From: Enterococcus caccae ATCC BAA-1240 | GTDB lineage: Bacteria; Bacillota; Bacilli; Lactobacillales; Enterococcaceae | DNA length: 64,000 nt | Assembly: GCF_000407145.1 (NCBI RefSeq) | Contig: NZ_KE136472.1 | Coordinates: 434,001-498,000, forward strand | Direction: 5' to 3' | Shown: positions 48,909 to 59,921 of the stretch, one piece after another | Layout of the letters: every line of letters starts with the position of its first letter | Numbering within the stretch: position 1 is the first letter of the stretch | Notes under the pieces: generated by a model | The model's input: only the letters and a program-made list of their open reading frames with translations | Database searches by the model: none | What the model was told of the DNA's origin: nothing | Made by a program: the position numbers and the translations under genes

Positions 48909-48917
48909 AATTATGAG

Positions 48918-48957
48918 TGGCTGAGACGGCGAAATAATGAGGTCTCAGCCATCTTTT
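48918..48957 (+). terminator. Terminator of the atp operon
   Basis: TGGCTGAGAC pairs perfectly with GTCTCAGCCA around a 14-nt loop, followed by TCTTTT. Confidence 0.85.
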
Positions 48958-49208
48958 ATCATAACTCACAACAGCATACATATGTTATTTTTATGAGATT
49001 TAAGAATCTTTATTTTTTGTTTGAGACAATTTATGATAAACTATCTTTATATTACTTAAATGAGCGTACTCTGCTTTTAGGTTATCTAGTTTTTGTGGTT
49101 GACTTCTTACAAGAACGATAAAATAGGTCTGTGCAAAAAAATGACACAACCATATTTTTCAGAAGAAGTTGAACAAGTCTGTTACGCTTTTAGATTAAGG
49201 AGAAAGTT
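48958..49208. other. Intergenic atpC-DUF1146
   Basis: AT-rich DNA with no convincing ORF; presumably holds the promoter of the next gene, but I cannot choose among weak -10-like motifs. Confidence 0.4.
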
Positions 49209-49445
49209 ATGCAATTTTTTGGTATTGATGCAGTGATTCGAATCATCTGCCATATGATGTTTATTTATGTTAGCTTTTGGGCGATGCAATCAATCAGATT
49301 GGAACAATTTTTCAAAACGCATCAAACCTCTCAAGTACGTTTACTAATCGTCTTATTTTCAATTGTTATCGGTTATACTGTAAGCTCATTTTTCCTAGAG
49401 TTTCTTGCGTTATGCCGTAACTTATTTATTGTATTTTTCCCATAA
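49209..49445 (+). CDS. DUF1146 (YwzB-like) small membrane protein
   Basis: 78 residues with two TM helices; SFWAMQSIRLEQFFK and the position between atpC and murA match the DUF1146/YwzB family of Bacilli. Function unknown. Confidence 0.88.
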   Translation: MQFFGIDAVIRIICHMMFIYVSFWAMQSIRLEQFFKTHQTSQVRLLIVLFSIVIGYTVSSFFLEFLALCRNLFIVFFP

Positions 49446-49489
49446 GGATTGACAAATAAAAAGAAAAGATACTAATTGTTGGTAAATAG

Positions 49490-49498
49490 TGGTATAAT
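49490..49498 (+). promoter_or_regulatory. Extended -10 promoter of murA
   Basis: TGGTATAAT lies 54 nt upstream of the murA start; the -35 region is weak (TACTAA at 17 nt). Confidence 0.5.
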
Positions 49499-49551
49499 AG
49501 AAAAGATTTTGGATTAAAACATCCAATTCTAACTTTTTTGGGGGGAACAAA

Positions 49552-50850
49552 ATGGAACAGATCATTGTTCATGGTGGTAACCAATTAAAAGGAACTGTGA
49601 AAATCGAAGGGGCTAAAAATGCAGTATTGCCAATTTTAGCAGCAACCTTATTAGCTGAAGAAGGAACAACAACGTTAACGAATGTGCCGATTCTTTCTGA
49701 TGTCTTTACAATGAACCAAGTTATTAAACATTTAAATGTAGATATTGATTTTAATGAAGAAGCAAACCAAGTTACAATAGATGCAACTAAGCCTTTAGGC
49801 ATCGAAGCAAATTATGAGTATGTTAGTCAAATGAGAGCGTCAATTGTTGTTATGGGGCCTTTATTGGCTCGTAACGGACATGCAAAAGTTGCGATGCCCG
49901 GTGGATGTGCAATTGGAAAACGACCAATTGATTTACATCTGAAAGGTTTCCAAGCATTAGGAGCTAAAATCATTCAAAAAAATGGCTATATTGAAGCTAT
50001 TGCGGATGAATTGATCGGAAATACGATTTATTTAGATTTCCCAAGTGTAGGGGCAACTCAAAACATTATGATGGCAGCTGTGAAAGCCAAAGGTATGACA
50101 GTAATCGAAAACGTTGCTAGAGAACCTGAAATCGTAGATTTAGCTAATATCCTTAATAAGATGGGTGCTAAAATCGTCGGTGCCGGCACTGAAATGATGC
50201 GTATCGAAGGTGTTGAGAAACTTCATGCAGTGGAACATTCAATCGTTCAAGATCGTATTGAAGCTGGAACATTTATGGTTGCGGCTGCGATGACTGAAGG
50301 AGATGTTTTGATTGAAGAAGCTATTCCAGAACATAATCGTCCGCTTATTTCTAAGTTAACTGAAATGGGTGCTATTATTCGCGAAGAAAGAGGCGGTTTG
50401 CGTGTCATTGGTCCGAAAGTGATTAAACCTACTGACATTAAAACGTTACCTCATCCAGGCTTCCCTACAGATATGCAAGCACAAATGACTGCGATGCAAA
50501 TGGTAGCAGAAGGATCAAGTGTAGTAACTGAAACGGTATTTGAAAATCGTTTCCAGCACTTAGAAGAAATGCAACGCATGAATGCGGATGTGAAAATTGA
50601 CGGAAATATCGCTATTATCAATGGTACTCAATCATTACAAGGTGCTGCTGTAGAAGCGACTGATTTACGTGCTGCTGCTGCTTTGATTTTAGTTGGATTA
50701 CGTGCTGAAGGTATTACACGTGTATCACACTTAGAGTATTTAGATCGTGGCTATTATAAATTCCATGAAAAACTTCAAAAACTAGGTGCTAAAGTGGAAC
50801 GTATAAATGACGAAAAAGTTACAGAAAAACAACTGTCTACTGTTAATTAA
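49552..50850 (+). CDS. murA: UDP-N-acetylglucosamine 1-carboxyvinyltransferase
   Basis: 432 residues. First committed step of peptidoglycan synthesis, the fosfomycin target. [20 protein letters not shown] and the active-site Cys119 in [11 protein letters not shown] are present, so it should be fosfomycin-sensitive in principle. This is the murAA-type copy next to the atp operon. Confidence 0.97.
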   Translation: MEQIIVHGGNQLKGTVKIEGAKNAVLPILAATLLAEEGTTTLTNVPILSDVFTMNQVIKHLNVDIDFNEEANQVTIDATKPLGIEANYEYVSQMRASIVVMGPLLARNGHAKVAMPGGCAIGKRPIDLHLKGFQALGAKIIQKNGYIEAIADELIGNTIYLDFPSVGATQNIMMAAVKAKGMTVIENVAREPEIVDLANILNKMGAKIVGAGTEMMRIEGVEKLHAVEHSIVQDRIEAGTFMVAAAMTEGDVLIEEAIPEHNRPLISKLTEMGAIIREERGGLRVIGPKVIKPTDIKTLPHPGFPTDMQAQMTAMQMVAEGSSVVTETVFENRFQHLEEMQRMNADVKIDGNIAIINGTQSLQGAAVEATDLRAAAALILVGLRAEGITRVSHLEYLDRGYYKFHEKLQKLGAKVERINDEKVTEKQLSTVN

Positions 50851-50863
50851 AGGGGAAATAGAT

Positions 50864-51040
50864 ATGAGTTCGACACGCTATATTATAGTGACTTTGTTGA
50901 AAGTTTTAGTAGTGATTGCCTTAGTAATCATCTTATTTGTAGCCGGAACAATGATTGGTTATGGAGTGATTGGCGGAGGAAATCCAAAAGATGTGTTCAA
51001 AGAAGAAATCTGGACTCATATTTCAGACTTTTTTAAATAA
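50864..51040 (+). CDS. EpuA-like small membrane protein
   Basis: 58 residues from the ATG at 50864, after AGGGGA; the frame is open upstream into murA. One TM (LKVLVVIALVIILFVAGTMIGYG). Fits the EpuA family (annotated as RNA polymerase subunit beta-related), usually found after murA in Lactobacillales. Role unclear. Confidence 0.8.
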   Translation: MSSTRYIIVTLLKVLVVIALVIILFVAGTMIGYGVIGGGNPKDVFKEEIWTHISDFFK

Positions 51041-51050
51041 GAGATATGTT

Positions 51051-51186
51051 AAGTGAGGTTGAGGTCGAGAAAAAAGTGTTTAGCTCCGAGAAATAAGAGG
51101 GAGTTCGCAAAAATTGTTTTTCAAATTTTTGTGGATTTCAACTTATTTACGAAGGAGTTGCTTTTGTCCCGCTCTCAGCTTTTTTG
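51051..51186 (+). repeat. Dispersed structured element, copy B
   Basis: A long imperfect hairpin: CTCCGAGAAATAAG faces CTTATTTACGAAGGAG, with inner CAAAAATT/AAATTTTTG. It ends CCCGCTCTCAGCTTTTTTG, which also acts as terminator after the EpuA-like gene. Related to copies at 34520 and 52221. Confidence 0.55.
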
Positions 51187-51553
51187 TTTTTTAAATAAAA
51201 TTACAATAGTTTTATGCAGATTATGTTTGAATTATTTGTAATCGACTTGTAACAAAGAACTATTTATCATCTTATTTGACAAATTTATCAAGGGTATATC
51301 AGATAAATATAACTTTAATCTTAAAAAATATATTTTTTTTAGATTTTAATGAACATGAAATAAACTTGATAGACCAAGCGTTAATTTATGTTTCTATGCT
51401 CTTTTTTAATAAATAATGAGAATATTTCCAATGTAACAATGAATAAAACGTTTTCCTATATCCTGTAACTTACCTTTAATTAATTAGTAACCATCAGTGG
51501 CTTGCTGCGTGTTATGATTGCTCCCGTACGAAATTTAGGGAGGAAACAATTAA
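51187..51553 (+). other. Long upstream region of the 3D-domain gene
   Basis: About 365 nt, very AT-rich, no ORF worth calling. The last ~80 nt are less AT-rich (ATCAGTGGCTTGCTGCGTG) and lead to GGGAGG before the gene. A structured 5' leader is possible, but I recognise no riboswitch. Confidence 0.35.
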
Positions 51554-52189
51554 ATGAAGCGTAAGTGGTTATCGATTTTCTTTATCATTACCTGTTTTAT
51601 CACAGGATCAGTTATCCCTGTGTATGCAGCTGAAAATAAAAGTAGTGAAATAAAAAGTTTAACAGACTACACTGTTCTACCAGAACATAAGGCAAAGTCG
51701 TTATCAAACACAATAATCAATTCAATAATGGATGGGCAAGCATTTCAAAAAGTAAAAGCAGATATTCTAGCTAAAGAACAAATTGAAAAAGAGCAGGTAG
51801 CTAAAGCAAAAGCCGAAGCAGATAAAAAAGAACAACTTGCCAAAAAACAAGTAGAAGCTGAACTAGCTAAAGAAAAAATTGAAGGCACTAAACCAAGTGG
51901 TCAAAAGGTACTAATGGAGGCGACTGCTTATTCTTGCAATGAAGGATTTATAGGTGGCGGGAATTTAACTGCAATGGGACAAGACCTTAGGGTAGATCCG
52001 ATGGCGATTGCAGTAGATCCTACGGTTATTCCTCTAGGTACAAAATTATATGTTGAAGGTTATGGTGAAGCAATTGCTAGTGATACTGGTGGTGCAATCA
52101 AAGGAAATATTATTGACCTCCATTTTTCAGATGTATCACAATGTATTAATTGGGGCCGAAGACAAGTAGAAGTGACAATTTTATCGTAA
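51554..52189 (+). CDS. Secreted 3D-domain protein (Sps/Rpf-like fold)
   Basis: 211 residues. Signal peptide to VYAAE, a Lys/Glu/Ala-rich coiled coil (~residues 70-110), then a C-terminal 3D domain with ATAYSCNEG, MAIAVDPTVIPLGTKLYVEGYG and DTGGAIKGNIIDLHF. Three Asp residues of the 3D motif are visible. Related domains cleave peptidoglycan glycan strands (MltA-like fold), so a wall-remodelling role is likely. Confidence 0.85.
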   Translation: MKRKWLSIFFIITCFITGSVIPVYAAENKSSEIKSLTDYTVLPEHKAKSLSNTIINSIMDGQAFQKVKADILAKEQIEKEQVAKAKAEADKKEQLAKKQVEAELAKEKIEGTKPSGQKVLMEATAYSCNEGFIGGGNLTAMGQDLRVDPMAIAVDPTVIPLGTKLYVEGYGEAIASDTGGAIKGNIIDLHFSDVSQCINWGRRQVEVTILS

Positions 52190-52220
52190 TAGTTTTAAAA
52201 TAAATCAATCGTATATGGAA

Positions 52221-52347
52221 AGAGTTTGGGATAGAAGGGTTTAATTCCATCTTCTTTCCGAAGGGATTGCTTGTGTTTCAATCGTTTATTTAAGTTTCAT
52301 GTGAGTGGGATATGACTCGAAGAGTTATGTCTCACTCACTTTTTTTA
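52221..52347 (+). repeat. Dispersed structured element, copy C, with strong terminator
   Basis: TTTAATTCC, TTTCCGAAGGGATTGCTTGTG, then an 18-bp hairpin (52301-52318 with 52322-52339, loop GAA) and a run of T. The hairpin is nearly identical to the one at 34785. Confidence 0.65.
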
Positions 52348-52391
52348 TCAATTCTAAAAGCCTAAAATAACAAATAAGGTAAAAGGTTATA

Positions 52392-52400
52392 TGTTATAAT
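52392..52400 (+). promoter_or_regulatory. Extended -10 promoter before PTS IIA-like gene
   Basis: TGTTATAAT, 34 nt before the ATG at 52435. Confidence 0.5.
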
Positions 52401-52434
52401 GAAGATGATCAATTGGAGAAGGAGCGATAAATGG

Positions 52435-52797
52435 ATGAAAGCTATAGTGACAGAAATCGGTGCGAGTGCACTAGATGAAAAAGAGCCGATGATTATTCTT
52501 TTTGGTGAAAATGCTACAGAGGGATTAAAAGAGTATTCAGTGATTCAAAAATTTCAAGAACTACCGACGCTAGATATTAAAAAAGGAAATCTGCTAAGGA
52601 TCGATGAACAAGAATATACGATTCAATACGTTGGACCATTTGCCAATAATAACTTAAATAGTATTGCTCACGTAACGTTAGTTTTTGCAGAAGTACCTGA
52701 AGAAGACGCGATTGTGAATGGCCTATATCTTGATCCTAGCCAATTTCCAACAATCAAAGTTGGAACAATAATTGAGTATGATTCGCTTGGAGTGTGA
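52435..52797 (+). CDS. PTS glucitol/sorbitol IIA-like protein, stand-alone
   Basis: 120 residues from the ATG at 52435, 10 nt after AAGGAG; an out-of-frame ATG is at 52431. It resembles the SrlB/GutA IIA family (MIILFGENATEGLKEYSVI, GTIIEYD end). No IIB, IIC or dehydrogenase gene is near, so a regulatory rather than uptake role is possible. The next gene starts 4 nt later. Confidence 0.75.
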   Translation: MKAIVTEIGASALDEKEPMIILFGENATEGLKEYSVIQKFQELPTLDIKKGNLLRIDEQEYTIQYVGPFANNNLNSIAHVTLVFAEVPEEDAIVNGLYLDPSQFPTIKVGTIIEYDSLGV

Positions 52798-52801
52798 GTA
52801 A

Positions 52802-53968
52802 ATGGGACAAGAGAAAGATAAAGAAAAACGATTTTCTTGGTTTTGGCGTTGGTTCCTAAATAATCAAGTTGTGACCTCATTATTGATAGTGTTACTCATT
52901 TTGTTGATTTTATTAGTATTTACAAAAGTCTCCTATTTATTTAAACCAGTTTGGCAGTTTGTTGGAGTCGTTGGGTTGCCTTTGATCATGGCTGGGATAT
53001 TGTATTATTTAATGAATCCAGTAGTTGATTATCTAGAAAAAAAACAAATACCTCGGCTTTGGAGTATTATCGGACTATTCATTGTTGTAGTAGCATTGAT
53101 TATTTGGGGACTTGTTGTAATTGTGCCTAAAATTCAAGAACAAACGATTAGTTTCGGAAATCATTTTCCTCAATATATCGATACGATCGATCAAAAAATG
53201 CAAGAGATCTTAAGTGATCCATTTTTTGCTCAATTTCGTAGTCAGTTAGAGGATATGGGGGATCGGCTAATTAATTCGTTAGGAGATATCATTCGTAATA
53301 TTTCTACATTTACTGTACAAGGGTTAGGTAGTTTCTTTGGAGCTGTTGCAACCATTGTTGTTGCAATCATTACAATGCCGTTTATCTTATTCTATTTATT
53401 GAAAGATGGTAAACAGTTAGCGCCATATCTGATGAAATTTTTACCAAATAAAATGCGTCAGCCTACATTGAAAGTATTAGGAGAAGTGAATTCTCAAGTT
53501 TCTTCTTATATTCGTGGTCAATTAACAGTCGCATTTGCTGTAGCAGTCATGTTTATTTTAGGCTTTTCCTTTATAGGTCTAGACTATGCGATTACACTAG
53601 GAATCACAGCAGGTTTTCTTAATCTGATTCCATATCTAGGATCATTTTTAGCAATGGTACCAGCTGTCTTTTTAGGTATTGTAGGTGGCCCCGTTTTACT
53701 AGCCAAGGTTTTAGTTGTTTTTGTTATTGAACAAACAATTGAAGGACGTGTGATTTCACCGTTGGTATTAGGGAGTCAACTTGATATTCATCCAGTCACG
53801 ATTTTAGTCGTATTATTGACCTCTGGGAAACTATTTGGTGTTGTAGGAGTTATTTTGGGAATACCTGTTTATGCTGCGGCTAAGGTCATCATTACCCACA
53901 TATTTGAATGGTATAAAGATGTATCAAGTTTATATCATGAAGAAGAAGAATTAAAAAAACTTGAATAA
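52802..53968 (+). CDS. AI-2E family transporter (UPF0118)
   Basis: 388 residues, about seven or eight TM helices. VGLPLIMAGILYYLMNPVVDYLEKK and IPYLGSFLAMVPAVFLGI with EGRVISPLVLG are family marks. Members include autoinducer-2 exporters and sodium/proton antiporters; the substrate is not determinable here. Confidence 0.88.
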   Translation: MGQEKDKEKRFSWFWRWFLNNQVVTSLLIVLLILLILLVFTKVSYLFKPVWQFVGVVGLPLIMAGILYYLMNPVVDYLEKKQIPRLWSIIGLFIVVVALIIWGLVVIVPKIQEQTISFGNHFPQYIDTIDQKMQEILSDPFFAQFRSQLEDMGDRLINSLGDIIRNISTFTVQGLGSFFGAVATIVVAIITMPFILFYLLKDGKQLAPYLMKFLPNKMRQPTLKVLGEVNSQVSSYIRGQLTVAFAVAVMFILGFSFIGLDYAITLGITAGFLNLIPYLGSFLAMVPAVFLGIVGGPVLLAKVLVVFVIEQTIEGRVISPLVLGSQLDIHPVTILVVLLTSGKLFGVVGVILGIPVYAAAKVIITHIFEWYKDVSSLYHEEEELKKLE

Positions 53969-54010
53969 AAAAAGCCGAAATGGACAAATTTGTCTGTTTC
54001 GGCTTTTATA
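53968..54010. terminator. Bidirectional terminator
   Basis: AAAAGCCGAAA pairs with TTTCGGCTTTT around a 16-nt partly paired loop, between convergent genes. Confidence 0.85.
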
Positions 54011-54013
54011 TTT

Positions 54014-54646
<633 letters not shown>

Positions 54647-54732
54647 TTAAATACCTAAGTATCATTATTTATAAACACAAACTATTTTACTAATAAAAAG
54701 TAAGAAAATCAATGTTTTTGCATAAATTCTAT

Positions 54733-54769
54733 AAAAAATAAGTATTCAACTGCTGAATACTTATTTTTT
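54733..54769 (-). terminator. Terminator of the rhodanese-like gene
   Basis: A perfect 16-bp inverted repeat (54733-54748 with 54754-54769; TAAGTATTCA/TGAATACTTA flanked by A6 and T6) with a 5-nt loop, directly after the minus-strand gene ending at 54776. Confidence 0.85.
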
Positions 54770-54775
54770 GCTTAT

Positions 54776-55069
54776 TTAAAAATCTTTAGAAAGTTGTTTT
54801 ATTCCGCCAATTACATGGACTGCGTGAAAGCCTTTAGTAGCCATAAAAGAGGCGATGACTTCAGAGCGGCGACCACTGTAACTAATGATGTGATACGTTT
54901 TTGCTTTATTCAATTTTTGTAACATATTTGGTAAAACCGTAACAGGTAGTGATATAGAATGGGCTAAGTGACCTTGTAGGTAACTATTAGTTTCACGGAT
55001 ATCGATGACGTTAAGTTCTTTGTTCGTATAAAGTGTTTCAAAATCTGGAGTAGAAATTGATTCAAACAT
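54776..55069 (-). CDS. Rhodanese-like protein lacking the catalytic cysteine
   Basis: 97 residues from the ATG at 55069 (AAAGGA 8 nt upstream on the minus strand). Single rhodanese domain: NVIDIRETNSYLQGHLAHSISLPV and GGIKQL. The active-site loop reads IISYSGRRSEV where CxxGxRS is expected, so the sulfur-carrying Cys is Ser. It should not transfer sulfur and may bind a ligand or partner instead. Confidence 0.85.
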   Translation of the reverse strand: MFESISTPDFETLYTNKELNVIDIRETNSYLQGHLAHSISLPVTVLPNMLQKLNKAKTYHIISYSGRRSEVIASFMATKGFHAVHVIGGIKQLSKDF

Positions 55070-55246
55070 GCAACTCATCCTTTGAATAGATTTTTTAAAA
55101 CTCTGGGATCGATTGTAACGCTTTTTCATTTGCTTTGCAATCGGGTTTTGACAATTCTTAAGAAGTGTCCAATAAACTATTTTATAGTTTATTTTTGAAA
55201 AGGGTTGCAAATGATTAAAAATAATGGTATGCTGTGCATGTAATAA

Positions 55247-55280
55247 GGATTGTTACTGTTCGGCAGGCAAAACCTGAATC
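55247..55280 (+). promoter_or_regulatory. RAT antiterminator site 1 upstream of licT
   Basis: GGATTGTTACTG, CGGCAGGCAAAACC form the classical ribonucleic antiterminator of BglG-type proteins. It overlaps the left arm of the terminator that follows. Confidence 0.9.
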
Positions 55281-55320
55281 TTCCATAGCAGTTTATTTGG
55301 GTGGATTCTAGGTTTTTTTC
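55270..55320 (+). terminator. RAT-controlled terminator 1
   Basis: AACCTGAATC pairs with GATTCTAGGTT (one bulge) then TTTTTTT. Formation is mutually exclusive with RAT 1, so LicT controls its own synthesis. Confidence 0.85.
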
Positions 55321-55348
55321 ATTTGTATTTGTAAAAGTGAGGTTCATC

Positions 55349-56191
55349 ATGTATATTGAAAAAATTTTAAACAACAATGTCGTCATGACAAAAAATGAAT
55401 CAGGTGAAGAAATCGTCTGTATGGGCCGAGGACTAGCGTTTCAAAAAAAGATTGGTGATTTAATTGATCCCACATTTATTGAGAAAGAATTTGTTCTGAA
55501 AGATTCTATTACATCTGGGCAGTTCCAGCAGTTGTTCGCGGATATTCCATTAGAAGAGGTTGAGATTGTTAAAACAATTGTAGATATGGCTGAAGAAGAT
55601 TTAGGAATCGAACTTTCTTCTAATATCTATTTAACCTTGACAGATCATGTGCACTACGCCATCATGAGAGCTAAAGAAGGTCTTGAGATGCCTAATCCAC
55701 TGATGTTTGAAACAAAAAAGTTTTATCCTAAAGAATTTGCTATCGCTCGAAAAGGGGTAGCGTTGATAAAGGAAAAACTGGACGTCGATTTTTCTGAAAG
55801 TGAAGCAGGATTTATTGCATTCCATATCGTAAATAGCGAACAAGCAAATGGGAATATGGAAGTGACAATGTCTGCAACCGAAATGGTACGAGACATATTA
55901 ACAATCATTAGTCGTTATTTTGGCAAACCTTTTGACGAAGATTCATTGAATTACCAAAGGATCGTGACGCACTTACAATATTTTGCCCAACGTTACTTGC
56001 AAAATGAGGCACATGATGAAGAAGACGATTTTCTTTACGAGCTGATTCAGAGTAAGTATCCTAAAGCATTTCAGTCAGTCCAAAGGATCAATGACTATCT
56101 AGTAAAAAAGTATCAAAAACCGATTGACAAAGCAGAACAAATTTATTTGACCATTCACATTCAGCGTGTCGCTGGTGATCGAAAGGCATAG
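55349..56191 (+). CDS. licT: BglG-family transcription antiterminator
   Basis: 280 residues; the ATG at 55349 begins MYIEKILNNNVV, typical of the RNA-binding CAT domain (~1-55). Two PRD domains follow with conserved histidines in LTDHVHYAI, AFHIVN and LTIHIQR. Non-phosphorylated by the PTS it binds RAT sites and allows read-through. RAT sites precede this gene and the next. Confidence 0.95.
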   Translation: MYIEKILNNNVVMTKNESGEEIVCMGRGLAFQKKIGDLIDPTFIEKEFVLKDSITSGQFQQLFADIPLEEVEIVKTIVDMAEEDLGIELSSNIYLTLTDHVHYAIMRAKEGLEMPNPLMFETKKFYPKEFAIARKGVALIKEKLDVDFSESEAGFIAFHIVNSEQANGNMEVTMSATEMVRDILTIISRYFGKPFDEDSLNYQRIVTHLQYFAQRYLQNEAHDEEDDFLYELIQSKYPKAFQSVQRINDYLVKKYQKPIDKAEQIYLTIHIQRVAGDRKA

Positions 56192-56228
56192 CATTTATAT
56201 CTTTTAAAATTTAACTTTCAATCGAAGC

Positions 56229-56262
56229 GGATTGTTACTGTTTAGCAGGCAAAACCTAGATT
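56229..56262 (+). promoter_or_regulatory. RAT antiterminator site 2 upstream of the PTS gene
   Basis: GGATTGTTACTG, TAGCAGGCAAAACC, nearly identical to site 1. Confidence 0.9.
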
Positions 56263-56342
56263 GAAAAAACAAGTGATCAATTATATTTATGTGTTTTTGT
56301 AAGTATAGTTAATTATTGTTTTTTCAGTTTAGGTTTTTTTAT
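56252..56342 (+). terminator. RAT-controlled terminator 2
   Basis: AAACCTAGATTGAAAAAAC pairs with GTTTTTTCAGTTTAGGTTT around a ~45-nt loop, then T-rich. Confidence 0.8.
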
Positions 56343-56372
56343 ATAAAAAATTAAAGAAATGGGGTATATAAA

Positions 56373-58262
56373 ATGAGTAAAAATCAAGAAATAGCTGAAC
56401 GCGTTTTAACGCTAGTTGGCGGAGAAGAAAACGTGAATAGCGTAGTTCATTGTGCAACACGTTTACGTTTCAAATTAAAAGATGAGGAAAAAGCAGATAC
56501 TGAAAAATTAAATCAAGATCCTGACGTGATTCAGGTTGTTAGAAGTGGCGGGCAATATCAAGTCGTAATCGGCAGTCATGTCAGCGATGTCTATAAAGAA
56601 TTGATGGCACATAGTGGTTTAGGTGACGATGATTCGGAAAAAGACACAGGACCTAAAGGTAATATCTTTAATCAATTGATCGATATTATTTCTTCTATTT
56701 TTACACCGTTCCTAGGCGCAATGGCTGGAGCTGGGGTTTTAAAAGGATTCTTAACATTAGCTGTTACACTGAATTGGCTGACTGATAAATCAGGTGTTTA
56801 TGTTGTTCTTTTTGCAATTGCTGATGGGATTTTCACATTTCTACCGATTCTACTGGCATTTACTGCTGCGAAAAAGTTCAAAACGAATCAGTTTTTGGCA
56901 GTCTGTCTTGCAATGGCGCTGGTTCATCCTAGTATTACTGCTTTAGCAGGACAACCGCTGACTTTTGCTGGTATCCCTGTAATTATTGGGGCAAGTGCGT
57001 ATACATCATCTGTTATTCCAATTATTTTAGCAGTTTATGTTCAAAGTTATGTTGAGCGTTTCTTTAAGAAAGTGATTCCTTCTTTCTTACAAATTATTTG
57101 TGTTCCTTTAGCAGTTTTCTTGGTAATGGCACCAGTTACGTTTATTGCAATTGGTCCAATCGGTACAATCTTAGGTGACTTGTTAGGAAAAGGCTACAAT
57201 GGTATTTATGGTTTTAGTCCAATTATCGCAGGCGCTGTAATGGGTGGTTTATGGCAAGTATTCGTTATGTTTGGAATGCACTGGGGCTTTGTGCCGATTA
57301 TGATGCTTAACTTATCACAAGCAGGTGGTGGAGTTGATACAATGGCACCAATGTTATTACCAGCTGTTTTGGCTCAAGGCGGAGCAGCATTAGCAGTCTT
57401 CTTTATGACAAAAAATGTAAAATTAAAAGGGTTAGCTCTTTCTTCTACAATGACTTCGGTATTTGGGATTACAGAACCAACGGTATATGGTGTTACTTTA
57501 CCACTTAAAAAACCATTTATTGCTGCTTGTATTGGTGGCGCTGTCGGTGGAGCATTTATCGGTTTCAGTCATGTTCAAAACTATGTTTTTGGTTTGATCA
57601 GTTTATTGAGTTTACCAGGTTTTATCCCACAAGATACAAAAGATACATCTGGTTTGGTAGCTGCAGTTATTGGAACAGCAATTGCATTTGTCATTGCATT
57701 TGTGTTAACGTTCATTTTAAAATTTGAAGATAAACCAGAATCAAGTAGTGAAACAGCTGCCAAAGATAATAATCCTAACTCAGTTGCGCACAATAGCGAT
57801 AAAAACGATAAAATTGTTTTAACAAGTCCAATTACTGGAACAATCGTTTCTTTAGACAAAGTAGAAGATCAAGTATTTTCATCAGGTGCTTTAGGTAAAG
57901 GGGTTGCGATCGAACCAACTTTAGGTGAACTTTATGCACCTGCTAACGGAGAAATCACAACACTATTTCCAACAGGTCATGCCGTTGGGATCACAACAGA
58001 AGATGGTGCAGAAGTATTGATGCACATTGGAATGGACACCGTTGAGATGGATGGCGATGGATTTGATATTTTAGTGAAACAAGGAGATAAAGTCAAGCAA
58101 GGTGATTTGTTAGTTAAATTTGATATTGAAAAAATTAAAGCTGCTGGTCATCCAGTTGTGACACCTATTGTTGTTACAAATAGTGGTGACTATCTAGATG
58201 TATTAGACATGGATCAAACAGATGTTTTACATGGAGAAGATTTCTTGGCAATTGTACGTTAA
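56373..58262 (+). CDS. bglP: Beta-glucoside PTS transporter EIIBCA
   Basis: 629 residues. EIIB with Cys27 in VHCATRLRF, EIIC with ten or so TM helices (~100-460), a linker, and EIIA with His551 in VLMHIGMDTVEMDG. Imports and phosphorylates beta-glucosides; also phosphorylates LicT. RAT 2 controls its transcription. Confidence 0.95.
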   Translation: MSKNQEIAERVLTLVGGEENVNSVVHCATRLRFKLKDEEKADTEKLNQDPDVIQVVRSGGQYQVVIGSHVSDVYKELMAHSGLGDDDSEKDTGPKGNIFNQLIDIISSIFTPFLGAMAGAGVLKGFLTLAVTLNWLTDKSGVYVVLFAIADGIFTFLPILLAFTAAKKFKTNQFLAVCLAMALVHPSITALAGQPLTFAGIPVIIGASAYTSSVIPIILAVYVQSYVERFFKKVIPSFLQIICVPLAVFLVMAPVTFIAIGPIGTILGDLLGKGYNGIYGFSPIIAGAVMGGLWQVFVMFGMHWGFVPIMMLNLSQAGGGVDTMAPMLLPAVLAQGGAALAVFFMTKNVKLKGLALSSTMTSVFGITEPTVYGVTLPLKKPFIAACIGGAVGGAFIGFSHVQNYVFGLISLLSLPGFIPQDTKDTSGLVAAVIGTAIAFVIAFVLTFILKFEDKPESSSETAAKDNNPNSVAHNSDKNDKIVLTSPITGTIVSLDKVEDQVFSSGALGKGVAIEPTLGELYAPANGEITTLFPTGHAVGITTEDGAEVLMHIGMDTVEMDGDGFDILVKQGDKVKQGDLLVKFDIEKIKAAGHPVVTPIVVTNSGDYLDVLDMDQTDVLHGEDFLAIVR

Positions 58263-58288
58263 ACGAATGTAGGGTATTATGCTATCGT

Positions 58289-58399
58289 GCTATGAGGGCT
58301 AGTTCTTTGGAAAAAAACTATAAATGAGACTAAAAATACCTTAGTGATCGTTTCCTATTTTTCTATCAGAGCTGAACATGCCCTCTAAGTTTTTAGAAT
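58289..58399 (+). repeat. Structured intergenic element, copy 2 (bglP-bglA)
   Basis: Shares GCTATG-GGNCTAGT, GGAAAAAA, TCCTATTTTTC, GCTGAAC and GCCC with the element at 30012. It ends 3 nt before the AAGGAGG of the glucosidase gene. Confidence 0.5.
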
Positions 58400-58401
58400 A
58401 A

Positions 58402-59862
<1,461 letters not shown>

Positions 59863-59869
59863 AAATACT

Positions 59870-59917
59870 AAAAAGAGCCGTAATTCAGAGAGTTAATCTG
59901 AGTTATGGCTCTTTTTA
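59870..59917. terminator. Terminator after the beta-glucoside operon
   Basis: AAAAGAGCC with GGCTCTTTT, and TAATTCAGA with TCTGAGTTA, form a long stem; T5 follows. It also ends the convergent Rgg-like gene. Confidence 0.85.
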
Positions 59918-59921
59918 GTTT

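Noticed and set aside
51187-51553. Known riboswitch upstream of the 3D-domain gene
   Set aside because: No conserved core of c-di-AMP or other classes could be recognised; left as an unassigned leader.
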